Assembly (NCBI RefSeq): GCF_003589595.1
Contig: NW_020653726.1
Coordinates: 15,572,521 to 15,636,520, forward strand
Source of the DNA: Hyposmocoma kahamanoa
Taxonomy: Eukaryota > Arthropoda > Insecta > Lepidoptera > Cosmopterigidae
DNA length: 64,000 nucleotides
Reading direction: 5' to 3'
Made by a program: the position numbers and the translations under genes. The notes under the pieces are model-generated. The model was not told the origin of the DNA, did no database searches, and saw only the letters and a list, made by a program, of their open reading frames with translations. Of this stretch, positions 33,371 to 43,428 are shown piece after piece; position 1 is the first letter of the stretch; each line of letters opens with the position of its first letter.

Positions 33371-33956
33371 TGATTCGGAACGAATACGTTATAAACGAAC
33401 GAGAGTTTCAGGAATATTTGTTTTTTAGCTGATAATTCCAAGAATCATGAGACTAATTCATGATAATTTTAGAGTGTGTAGAAGGCAGCTAAGCCAACCG
33501 CTGGTGTAAAAATCTCGATATAATATAGATAATAATACTATATATAATAATATTATTGAAGTAAAAGAAATAAAAAAGAAAAAAATTAAATAAAATCAAA
33601 TAATTTTGTAACGAATAAACCTATGTCATTGCTGATTACTTTAAAATGTGTGTTATTTATGGTATCGAACGACTAAATCGGTTGACTAATAGTTTTCAAA
33701 TGTTATAAATTATGATATTTTTTTATGTTTATCCGGACGAAAATTACGCCGGTTTTAATTAATTTTTCTCTGCAACTATAAATATTTGCATCCCGGAGTT
33801 TTACTCTTCCATTTGTGTTAGTTCAAATTACAAGTATCAGGTAAAAAGGGCATGGCACAAAATTGGGGCTTATAAAACACTGTGGTACGCTTAAACATAA
33901 TGATAGTGTTACCTTGAAAGCAGTTAATTTATAATGTATCCGTAGATCTTAGGCTT

Positions 33957-34508
33957 GAAACTGCGTTACGCGGGCCCCGCGCGTGTCCATACAAAAATGA
34001 CACGCGCGTGCTGCCCGCCCGGGCGCCCGTCGCGTGGACCTTCCGTGCAACGGGGCCTGCATGCACGCGACGGGATCCCGCATCCCGTTGGACGGATGCA
34101 CGCGCCGAGCCCGCTAGCGGTAAACACGCGCGTGCTTGTTTAGTTGAAAACACTATCTCGAACCGACCTCACGCGCGTGCCAGGCGCATAAAATACCATA
34201 GGAGGTATAATAAGAAATAAAAATGTGTAATGTTGATACAGAAAGGGTGATTGTAGAAGTTCAGTGTCGTCCTGCAATATGGGACCATTCAAGTGAACTT
34301 TACAAAGACCGGGACGCTAAATCAAAAGCATGGCTAGAAATTTGTAAAATATTGTTGGTACTACGTACTTGTACGTACGTCAAAATTGTACTATCGAAAC
34401 TGCGTTCCGCGGATGCCCGCGCCGAAGCACGCGACGTGCACCCGGGCGGGCACCAGACGCGTGGCCCGTAACGGGATGCACGCACGGGGGCCCGCATAAC
34501 GCAGTTTC
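33957..34508. mobile_element. Harbinger-like non-autonomous element carrying a MADF exon
   Basis: Inverted ends: 'gaaactgcgttacgcgggcc' at 33957, and 'gcccgcataacgcagtttc' ending at 34508. Both termini (33960-34195 and 34395-34505) are far more GC-rich than the middle. The middle (34196-34395) codes for the start of a MADF domain. MADF proteins accompany transposase in PIF/Harbinger elements, so this looks like an internal-deletion derivative. A target duplication could not be fixed. Confidence 0.65.
34223..34471 (+). pseudogene. MADF-domain N-terminus (transposon-borne)
   Basis: The first 43 residues (MCNVDTERVIVEVQCRPAIW, then DHSSELYKDRD and KSKAWLEICKIL) match the opening of the MADF (Myb/SANT-like) DNA-binding domain: acidic start, I-x-E-V, R-P-x-x-W-D, Y-K-D-R, K-x-x-A-W-x-E-I. 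After residue 44 the frame runs into the GC-rich element terminus and means nothing. The likely source is the accessory MADF gene of a Harbinger transposon. Confidence 0.65.
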
Positions 34509-34757
34509 AGCCCTTAAATAGAAAACCACCGTGAGACTAATAGGTATAGACGGAACAATTAATATATATGTATAATATACCTCAAACATAAAAAAAATCG
34601 TTTATGTAAAAAAGTGCACATTTACAATTGGTCAATCCTTGACGAACAAATAATATTATCCCGTTTATTTATAATGATATTTATATAAAGTATGATTGGA
34701 ATATGAAAACATAAAACTTGCTAAGCTTCACTTACATGTCTCGTCTGACAGGATTTT

Positions 34758-36050
34758 ATAATGTGTTGGTGGACAACCTTCGCACTCTCGCATTTGAGTT
34801 ATGTGCAGCCGCCAGTCAATTACCGCGTTACTCTACATATTCCATAAGCACCTCATATCTATAGTGCTTATGCTATCTTTGATTTGTCGCCAAGAATTTA
34901 TTAAGTTTTGTTGGGGTAAGTACCTAATTTTTAATACCATAGCGGTGATAATAATCAACCTTCAGATTTTATTAAAACAAACACATAAAAAAGCTAAGTG
35001 GATGTCTCCTATGGACTTCGCACCCTATACCTTATACCTTTGGTATAAAGATTGTGTTTCACAAAAGTATTACATCACGTAAATGGCAAATTTACAATAT
35101 CTACAGGAACCTTAATTCTTGCCCCGTTCAGCTATTTCTGATTTTATGAAGAAGGTTGACTAAAACAGTCAGTTAATTTTTATTCCTCGCATGAATATTG
35201 TCTATCACCGCTTTTCACGAAAAAATCACTGTTCTCATAAATTATATTTTATTTAATGTTCTATGACGGCAGTGGTAGAATGTTCAAAAGCGTATTCAAT
35301 ATGAATTATTGTGCTTTATGCTATTTCGTTTAATAAAACATTACCTCCAATGAACACTACGTTAACTTAATTTTTTATTTCTTTATTCATATTTTTCACA
35401 AAATTCGATTCTTAGTTTTTTTCGAATTTTGATTTTGTTCTTTATTGAATTTTTTTCACAAAATTCGGGGAGCATAATATAAGTAAATAAATATGGCTGT
35501 TTACAAATATAACAGAAACTGACCAAAAGCTATAGTTGGCTTAGTGAAGAAGTGATCAAAAAGCGATATCGCAAATCTGTTGCATAGACTTAAAATTACG
35601 GCCAGCTGCCATGACCGCAAAAACTCAATACTTTTAAACCTCGTAAATGGCAAATCTTCATTATGTACCGGAATATTATTATAGAAGCTTATAATTTTGC
35701 TCCTTTAAATAATTAGTGATTTCGGGAAGGTCTATTTTTATTCCACGGATTAATATAGTCTATCACGGCATGTCATGAAAAAAAAAAAACTAGAAGACGT
35801 CGGTTCGAATCCGGTCGGAACGAACGAATTTTTTCTAAGTGTTCGTCGATCTTACAAAAATTAATAATTAGAACAAACTAGTGGAGTAATTCAACAAAAA
35901 ATAATTGAATGTCAAATTCAATATAAATTTAATAAAGTATTTCCTCCGAAAAAAACCTGTGAAATAAATACCATTTCTCTTGCTACCTTTCTTAGAAAGA
36001 TTTATTTGTAGAAGACGAATTGTGTTCTCCTTGGCACAATATATCGTTTA
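34758..36050. repeat. Duplicated upstream segment of oxygenase copy 2
   Basis: Blocks A (34758-34955), B (34990-35310), C (35570-35620) and D (35955-36050) appear in the same order as 11446-11640, 12845-13150, 13195-13250 and 13738-13825 upstream of copy 1. Between C and D a tRNA-like SINE tail (35790-35860) has been inserted. In copy 1 block D ends 80 bp before the ATG; here it ends about 7.4 kb before it. Confidence 0.6.
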
Positions 36051-36138
36051 CGTCGAGTATATTATGCTTAAAGGATGAAAACAAAATAAAGGAAATATTA
36101 TGTCTTAAATATCCCGTGACACTTTGATTTTTTTTTAT

Positions 36139-36437
36139 ATAATATCCAATGACGGGAGGAACTAGTCGTGCGCCTGATGGTAAAGTACACGCCTGCCCAT
36201 AACAGTTGCAGTGCCATTCAGAGCTTTAAATCGCAAAGTTCTGAGGGGCACTGCTACTGCGCCCGTCACCCTGGGACATAAGTTGACTTAAGTCCTACGT
36301 GCTTGTAATTTCACCAGCACCCTTACCCTTCAAAACCGGAACACAGTAATGCTGACATTACTGCTTGGTGGCAGAAATAGGTAAGGTGGCAGCACTTTCC
36401 TGGACGAACTTGTTCAAAAGCAGTTCTACTGCTACTA
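36139..36437 (-). repeat. Interspersed repeat family A (minus), near full length
   Basis: It runs from 'aatatccaatgacgggagga' to 'agttctactgctac', with every block of the reference copy in reverse order. Confidence 0.7.
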
Positions 36438-36519
36438 AAATTTCTCCTTTAGAATTTTTATTTAGACCGGAGAGTACCATTTTGGATGATATTTACTTAT
36501 TATTAGTTTAGTTGGATTG

Positions 36520-36640
36520 GCGGAAACAATTGGCGGGTGTCGTCAATTGTTTCACTTCAAATCGACCAGTTTAACTTGAGCTTTGTTAAAATGGACGAAA
36601 ATTTAAAATTTACGTAATTTAATATTTATTACGTAATTTA
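36520..36640 (+). repeat. Fragment of the TIR element at 44330 and 48912
   Basis: 'gcgggtgtcgtcaattgttt', 'caaatcgaccagtt', 'aacttgagctttg' and 'aaaatggacgaaa' match 44410-44480 and 49030-49095. Confidence 0.65.
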
Positions 36641-36654
36641 ATAATTTGCACCCT

Positions 36655-37610
36655 GTTAGTAGTAATATTGCCACTCCTCCTCTACGTTCGCGCCGACAGT
36701 AAGATGCTGCGAAGTTGTAGCCGTCTATACGGATCACGTGTTTTTGGTTTTTTGAATCCAAGTTTTTGTAAGACAAACCACTTGAAATTTCCTATCTTGT
36801 AGAAAAGTTTCTAATATGTGAGGTTTGTTTTTGATACTTTGCGTGTTCTGGAATAATATGGCGGTGTTAGTACCTTCGAGTTAGAGTTTGATGTATGATA
36901 GTTGGGTTTATTATTGTTTTTATTCGTAGAATATATGTTGTTTTCAGATTATATATTCGTGTTTTTGGGCTGATGGTTTCTTATTTTTCCTTCATACAGT
37001 GAGTGGTTTGATGTTTCATTATTATGTTCTTCTTCTTTTAAATATTCTTTTCCGTTGACTATTAGTTTGTTGTTTCGAATTAAGGCGTGGTTCCCTTGTT
37101 GTCTTTGTTCATATAATGTTTTCATCATCAAGAAATGGTGATATTCCCAAGCCAGAGTTTCTAAAGAGCCAATAATTACGAAGAATATAGTAAGTGTTTT
37201 TTTACTAATAAATTCTACAGCCACAGGTCTTCGGTTACCTCTTCTTCTTAGGCGTGTTGTACTTTCTAAATAGCCTTCTAGGTCAATGTTCATGATGTCA
37301 TAGAAAATATTCATTACACGCTCATCAAGTTGGTCTTCATTTTCCCACTGATACTCTTCAAGCCCATATAACACAATTTTATACTCAATGTCCATTTGTG
37401 GTTTGTATGTTTGTGATAGGATTTTCCTTTTCAAGATCTTGTATTTCCTTTTTTAAACTGTTGTTTTAGGCTTGGAGTTGTTGTATTTTTATGTCTAATT
37501 TTTCTAATGTTGTTTTAATCGCATTATGTTTAGTATTTATATTATTCAGTTGTTCCGAGAATTTACTTATTATATTTAATAGAGAAAATGTACTGTTATA
37601 GTGCTGTACA
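36655..37610 (-). pseudogene. LINE remnant: coiled-coil ORF1 and start of endonuclease
   Basis: On the minus strand, 37610-37440 codes for a coiled coil (FSEQLNNINTKHNAIKTTL, then LKKEIQDLEKENP) broken by one stop. It continues into the 161-residue frame 37434-36949 (VLYGLEEYQWENEDQLDER, then RLRRRGNRRPVAVEF), the RRM-like layout seen in ORF1 proteins of CR1/Jockey-type LINEs. Further on (36870-36740) FQNTQSIKNKPHILETFLQ and VVCLTKTW resemble the beginning of the apurinic endonuclease. Two stops follow and the reverse transcriptase is missing. Confidence 0.7.
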
Positions 37611-38471
37611 TACCTAGAACTATAATGAGTTTCAAAAAAAGAACGTCGTAATTTTGCTAATTGAAATATCTATTAGGACGCTACTCAAACGTTATACCTC
37701 CTGGTTGGTTAAATTGGCCCAAAAGTCTTCCAACCGTATCATAAATCTTTATTTAAAAAATGATTGATTAAAATATATGCGGTAGTTGGCCAGTTCTATT
37801 CTCTTTGGTTTTTTGTTTTGTAGTGTTTGTTTGGCTTTCGTCTAAATATATGAAAAGACTGTATGTAACCTTCACCTACTTTAATAAATGGGTTAAAATT
37901 TATTTAAAAAAATGCGTTAGTTGTCATGGTTTGTTAACAAAATATACATTAAATATTGGTTCTATTTCAAAATTTTATTTGCCAGTAGAATAGTAGATTG
38001 TACAACAAGTGCAAAAACCGCGTCATTTTACCCAAGCGAAGGTGGATACTTAAGTCAAGGGTAAAATGGGTTTTATGAACAAGTTATAGCTCTGCTTTTC
38101 ACTTCAATTGCAAGGAAATTAAACAGCAATATTACAAATAAACGATTATTTAATTTAAATTGAATGTAAAATTACAACAATTAGACATATTTAATGTAAT
38201 GGTTTTTTTTATTTTATGCACTAGAGCATGAGAAGTGGAAAAAGTATTATGTGCAATAATTACTTAATTAGGTCTTAAAATCTATGTACGTATATATTTA
38301 ATCTACGTACTCTATCTTACCTATTACTTACGTGGTACTCGACTTTAAGAACCCTCACTAAGCGACGATTGCATAAAATCATAAAATACTATTTAAATGA
38401 CGCGTTATTCAACGTATTTCGTCACGACCAATTTCAATTATCAATGCACCGTGATGACGGTCTATCGTTAA
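37611..38471. other. No recognisable gene
   Basis: AT-rich; the 62-codon frame at 37805 shows no domain or splice support. No repeat match was noticed in the window. Confidence 0.4.
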
Positions 38472-38473
38472 AA

Positions 38474-38641
38474 CACACACACACGCACGCGAACACACGC
38501 GCACGCGCACACACGCGCACACATACACACACGCACACACGCACACACGCGCGCGCGCGCGCGCGCGCGCACGCACACACACACACACACACACATACAT
38601 ACACACACAAACGCGCGCGCGCGCGCACACACACACACAAA
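38474..38641. repeat. (CA)n / (CG)n microsatellite
   Basis: Alternating purine-pyrimidine tract, CA on the plus strand with several CGCG stretches. Long 'ORFs' of His, Thr, Arg and Ala (plus strand) or Cys, Val and Ala (minus strand) come from it and are not genes. Confidence 0.95.
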
Positions 38642-38749
38642 TGTGTGTACGCGCGGTACATACCCACACAGGTTTTAAGATTCAAATTAAATTTAAAATG
38701 CGATCCGGCTGAAAATAGGCGAGGTGTTCAAGAGTCCTTCAAGAATCAT

Positions 38750-39310
38750 AATTTGGGGTTAAAAGTTTTTTTCGCTATTGTTTAATACGGAATTGCTGAG
38801 AAAAATGGCTGACGAAAGAAACTTACTCTAATTTGGCTGAACATTGGCATAAGGAGGCCTCTAAAAGTGTCGGATAAAAATTTGTGGTCAAAAAGAATTT
38901 TTCACTATCTTCAAATATGGCCGCCATACAAGCGTTCCTTGGCGGCAGAAAAAAAAGCCTGATTCCTTTAAAAATTAGCATGTGTGGGAATGCTAGATAA
39001 TAATTTGCTGACAACATACATTTTTCGCCATTTTTCAATATGGCGGGCTGCCATAAAAACTTTTTTGGGGCAGATAAAAATTTGCTCTAATTCGATTGAA
39101 AATGGCATGTCGTCAATCATAATTTGGGGTAAAAATTTTGTTTCAGCCGTTTTTTGACATAGCCGCCGTACAAGTGTAATTTTTTCGATATAATTAGGTG
39201 TTTAAAAAACTTGCTTTGTTCGGGTAGAAAATTGGCACGGAAAGATTTCTAGGATTGTCTGATAATAGTTTGTGATCGAAATATATTTTTGCAATTTTTA
39301 AATATGGCCG
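38750..39310. repeat. Degenerate tandem repeat, unit about 122 bp
   Basis: The phrase 'aatatggccgcc' or a decayed form recurs near 38793, 38915, 39038, 39158 and 39302. Each is preceded by 'tttttc' and 'gataaaaatttg' or 'aatcataatttggggt' blocks. Spacing is about 122 bp except the last. Non-coding. Confidence 0.65.
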
Positions 39311-39589
39311 GTATTACAAAGCTATATATTTTTTTAAAACAAACCCCAGGCCTTAGTCCGAGGTCCAGCGGAGGGTGAAGCCCGGAGCGTCTGCACGCCA
39401 CCGTACGTAGGTAGTATACGAGTACAATATCTCACAATTGTTCAAAAATGTAAAGCATACTTCCCGATGCAGTGGAAATTAGATACTTGTAGCGTTGTTG
39501 TATCTCCCCGTCTGTTAGATTCCTTTTTCTTGGAATCTACGCCCAAGAGATGTATTTAGGGGAAAAAATACCAGACAATCACATCAAAT

Positions 39590-39745
39590 TTCTGGTCTCA
39601 AATTGGGAAATTTCCTGTACATACCCAGAATATCCAAACCATAACCAACTTAGAAATATTCGTTTCCTAAATTAGCTCAGATCGGGAATCGAACCCGGAA
39701 CCTCCTCATCAAACGCCCACAGTACTAACCGCCGTAACCCGTAAC
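39590..39745 (-). repeat. tRNA-headed SINE (type 3, minus)
   Basis: The reversed B box 'gggaatcgaacccgg' is at about 39693, then 'cgcccacagtactaaccgcc' (reversed A-box region). The tail side reads 'acccagaatatccaaacc'. Same family as 24270-24440, 57465-57680 and 49797-50030. Confidence 0.7.
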
Positions 39746-40990
39746 CCCTGAAGAGCATAAGCAAACTCCGTAATCGAAACCAAACCACGTGCCGCAGGCC
39801 GAGCCCATCCTGCAGTGCTCGTATATGTATAAGTCTATTTTTACATTAATTACTAGTTTTCCATTTTAAGACTGCGCCGAGGCAGCGATACGTAATTGCG
39901 AAATAATTGCGTTCAGTTGATCACTTGCTGTATCGTTATTACTATAACTTTAGTTACGAAATTATGTCGGTATAAGATATTTAAGGATCCACTCTATAAA
40001 TCATACTCTTTAGAAACACGATTACTTGTAGTTTCCTCGATAGAAAAAAAATCGAAGTTATCTCTAAAAACCCTTTGTATGGTACTACTCATATATTCTT
40101 CGGTATGTATAACTCTGCACACGCGCCGATCTACTTTAGCCACGTGCCACATTTTAATTTGAATACGTAATTCACTCTTTATTTTACGTAGTAAGTTACC
40201 AACTGTTCACCGATACACTACATCAAGGAAAGATTTGCCACCTTAACACCTGTATTTTATACCAATATACTTTTTCCATTTTCTTTGCAAATCTTTCTCT
40301 GTGTACTACCACTACAATCCACGTATGGAGTAAGGTGGCCCATATATTTTGGTCCTTCGAGCAGCCTATGGATATACACTAGACATCTGCGTACATTTTG
40401 ATCCTTCGAGTAACGAGTATTTTTCAGTGTTTTGTGCTAGTGACGTTAGTAAATCGGTACGAGTGGCCTCCCACAAGCGGGTCTTATCAGTCGTATTGGG
40501 AAGACGCATATAGCATTACTAAGTGCTAGCCAGAGCCGCCACCTTTGCCCCTGGCCGCATTAGTCCTGCTTCAGCCGTCTGACGGTTGGACGTGGAGGTT
40601 GTGTCGCTTGGGCTTACGTACATCTTTAAAAACGTATGCCACACGCACACGTACACGGAGCGCATAGAATACCTAAATCAATTAGCACCAGAAGCTCGGT
40701 GCCCTCTTAACACATTTTTGCACAATGATCACATTGATTAAATTAATTGATTACATAGAAAATATTTGAAAACATCCGAACATGCTAAAGTTCCTTAATT
40801 ACTCACAGGCAACCGTAGACAAAAAAATGTAGTACTTCATGAACGCTGTTTTTTTGTTACACATAGAGAAGCGACGTGCTCTTTAGCTTCGATTTTTATC
40901 GACAAATTATGTAACGAAGATTACTCAAGTTGATTTCTCTGTTGTATATAAAAATAATAATGAAATAAAGTATAAATAATTAAATAAATT
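39746..40990. other. No recognisable gene
   Basis: No exon-like frame with splice sites. 40300-40640 has a more even base composition and the twice-used phrase 'gatccttcgag' or 'ggtccttcgag'. It is probably retroelement debris that I cannot name. Confidence 0.4.
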
Positions 40991-41034
40991 GTAATTGTTT
41001 AATAAAAATCATCATAAATCATGCCGGATAGCAC

Positions 41035-41390
41035 AATAGCGGGCTTTACACAGACACTCTATCGCGCATATCGCGCATGATACAGCAATCGTGCGCGATT
41101 GAGCGCGCATGGAAAGATGTTGAAGGAAAAGTGAAAGAGCGCACGATTGCGCTCATCAGTCGCGCGCGTAATCGCTCACTCCGACACGCGCCAATTTCAC
41201 ACGGTCTATCCTGCGCTATTAGCTTTTACACGGACGCTCTTTCCGTTGTAACAAAAACGAACACGAGCAATTACACGCGAAAGAACGTTAGCGTCAGAAC
41301 TTGAAAAAAAAAGAAAAATTGCGCGTGCAAGCTTCCCCGCGCTCAATCCTGTACGCTTCTAACCATGCGCGGAGTGATTGTGTAAATTAG
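41035..41390. repeat. CpG-rich element fragment with internal duplication
   Basis: 'gcgggctttacacagacactc' at 41039 has a relative at 41217-41242 ('gctattagcttttacacgga', then 'cgctc'). Between them are many gcgcga words. Elements with CpG-rich subterminal repeats are often Harbinger or hAT derivatives; no ends or target duplication can be shown. The 75-codon frame at 41077 is a by-product. Confidence 0.4.
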
Positions 41391-41541
41391 TATTATTTTA
41401 CTATGTTAATGCTACGCGGTTTCTTATATTGAAAAGTCTTATTTATATTATTCTAAATACTTGCGTCTACGTCTCCGATTCAATCAATCGCTTTATTTCC
41501 CATCATTAAACAGCGCTTGTGACGTCATGAGAGGTATAATG

Positions 41542-42336
41542 AAGGCCCATTTAGATGGAGAGAGTTTATCGCACGCATCGTGGGAAAAAATCGTACGCGA
41601 CTATCGCAAGCAATAATCGCCAGAAGATTCTCGTATCATCATAATGTGGACAAACAGGCAAGAACTAAAATCTCGCCTACGATTATATACGTACGAGATT
41701 CGCAAGCAACTTAATCTCCTTCTCGATTGTTTACACAGAGAAATATATAGTAAGGAGATTCTTGCTTACGAGTTCTCGACCTGTTTAAACACGATCTCGT
41801 ACGACATTTTTCCAAGTTCATACGAGTATCGTACAAATCAGTTCGAACCCTTTTTAGGTGCGAGAATTACCATTCAAGTTCAGTGATTACTGCGGTATTG
41901 ACTACGGATATACGAAAATCACGCAAAAATAATTCAAATTTGGAACTGCTGGTGATGATATATTAAGTTCATTGAACTTTATAGAAATATATTTTTTATA
42001 ATATTTTATATACTTTTTAATTTTAAAACACTTTTTAACCCAACATTTTTTTAGTTTTCGTTTCATTAATTCTTGTCTTAGAAAAGCAGTGATAATCAAA
42101 ACACACTGCTGCGGCTGGCACAAAAACTCGAAATATGATTTTTGCTTTCAAGTTCTTTTTACATGGAGACGTTCAAAATTCAAAGGCGAGGCGATTATCG
42201 CTCACGTGGAATGGCGATAATCGCGAATATTTAGACGAGGAGGTTTTATATGTTCTTTCGATATCGTATATATCGATAAATATATATCGATATCGTTTCT
42301 TCGAGACGAGAAACTCTCTTTATTTAAATGGGCCTT
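41542..42336. mobile_element. Non-autonomous TIR element
   Basis: The left end 'aaggcccatttagatggaga' and right end 'tttatttaaatgggcctt' are inverted over about 25 bp. The ends are followed inward by gag-rich bases and then repeated 'cgataatcgc' and 'cgtacgagattcgcaagc' words. It has no transposase-like ORF. A target duplication is not clear. Confidence 0.65.
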
Positions 42337-42815
42337 AAATGTGGTATACGAAAAGTTCAGGCTAAACTGAAAAACCTTTTATTGGAAAAGTAACATTTCA
42401 TACTTTAATTTTCATTTATTAGTTATTAAGAATCCATATTGGCATATCCTGTATACAGTACACCTGACATTGTTAGTTTAATTCAAATAAATATAATAAA
42501 AATTATAAATTAAAATTAAAAATTTATTTATTTCTCAATTTGGTCCAACAATGGTAGATCAGGTCCTTCCTTTAAGCTTTTACATTTATGCTTGTGTTGG
42601 GAAAGCCTTGTAACTAAGCTTAAAACTGAGAATTTACAACAAAGTCACATCAGTGGATTAGTTTTAAGATATAATGATATTTAAAATGGAAAAATTAAAA
42701 ATGAAAAAAAAAATTAATATAAATTAAAAATAAAATGAAAAATTTTCAGTATGTAATGTGTATAAACTTGTGTGTGTGAAAGAGAATGTGTGTGAAAGTG
42801 AGTGCGCGCGCGCGC

Positions 42816-42851
42816 GTGCGTGCGTACGTGCGTGCGTGCGTGCGTGCGTGC

Positions 42852-42902
<51 letters not shown>

Positions 42903-42912
42903 NNNNNNNNNN

Positions 42913-42960
<48 letters not shown>
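42816..42960. repeat. (GT)n microsatellite with assembly gap
   Basis: GC/GT-rich start, GCGT repeats, then pure GT on both sides of ten N (42903-42912), followed by GAGA. The gap means the true length is unknown. Frames across it are not genes. Confidence 0.95.
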
Positions 42961-42961
<1 letters not shown>

Positions 42962-43164
42962 GAGATAGAGAGAGAGAGAGAGTGTGTGTGTGAGCGTGTG
43001 TGCTTACCTGCGCGCGTATGCATGTTATGTATTTAAATGATTTGTAGTGTTGTTAATTAAGGTATGCGTTCTAAGAGATTTTCCACTTCCTCATAAGAAA
43101 GGGTTTTCAACCATTCACTTAACGCCTTCTTACAGTCAAATTGTTTCATGGGATAAATTCGTTA

Positions 43165-43270
43165 CGTTTTGTTGATGTAGGCCATCATTTTTTTCTCCTG
43201 GCCCGGGAATCCAACCTGGGACCTCTGCGTGGTTGTCCGGCATGGTAACCGTTTGGCCGCGGAGGAGGAA
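43165..43270 (-). repeat. tRNA-derived SINE (type 1, minus), just upstream of copy 2
   Basis: 'cccgggaatccaacctggga' is the reversed B-box region and 'ccggcatggtaaccgtttgg' the reversed A-box region. 'gtaggccatca' is the start of the body. The body is truncated. It ends about 160 bp before the copy-2 ATG. Confidence 0.75.
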
Positions 43271-43299
43271 TTGTGTACTATTTATATAATAATTATTTT

Positions 43300-43428
43300 G
43301 TAAACTGACGTTCACTTTTCGAAGGGTAGTATAAAATGACATGTAATTGTATTTGTATGAAGTTTGTAATATTGAGAGAAATAAACTTAAACGAAATCTT
43401 TCAGTTTTCAGTTCAATAAACACAAAAG
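43300..43428 (+). promoter_or_regulatory. 5' flank of copy 2
   Basis: A TATA-like tataaaat lies at 43330-43337, about 95 bp before the ATG. 'cagttttcag' just before 'ttcaataaacacaaaagATG' is an acceptor-like string placed as in copy 1. Either a promoter close to the ATG or a spliced 5' leader is possible. Confidence 0.35.

Noticed and set aside
38369..38785. 138-codon and overlapping minus-strand ORFs over a CA/CG tract
   Set aside because: Purely low-complexity translation of a microsatellite.
42724..43036. ORFs of about 60-100 codons across the GT tract and N gap
   Set aside because: Microsatellite read in several frames; includes undefined residues.
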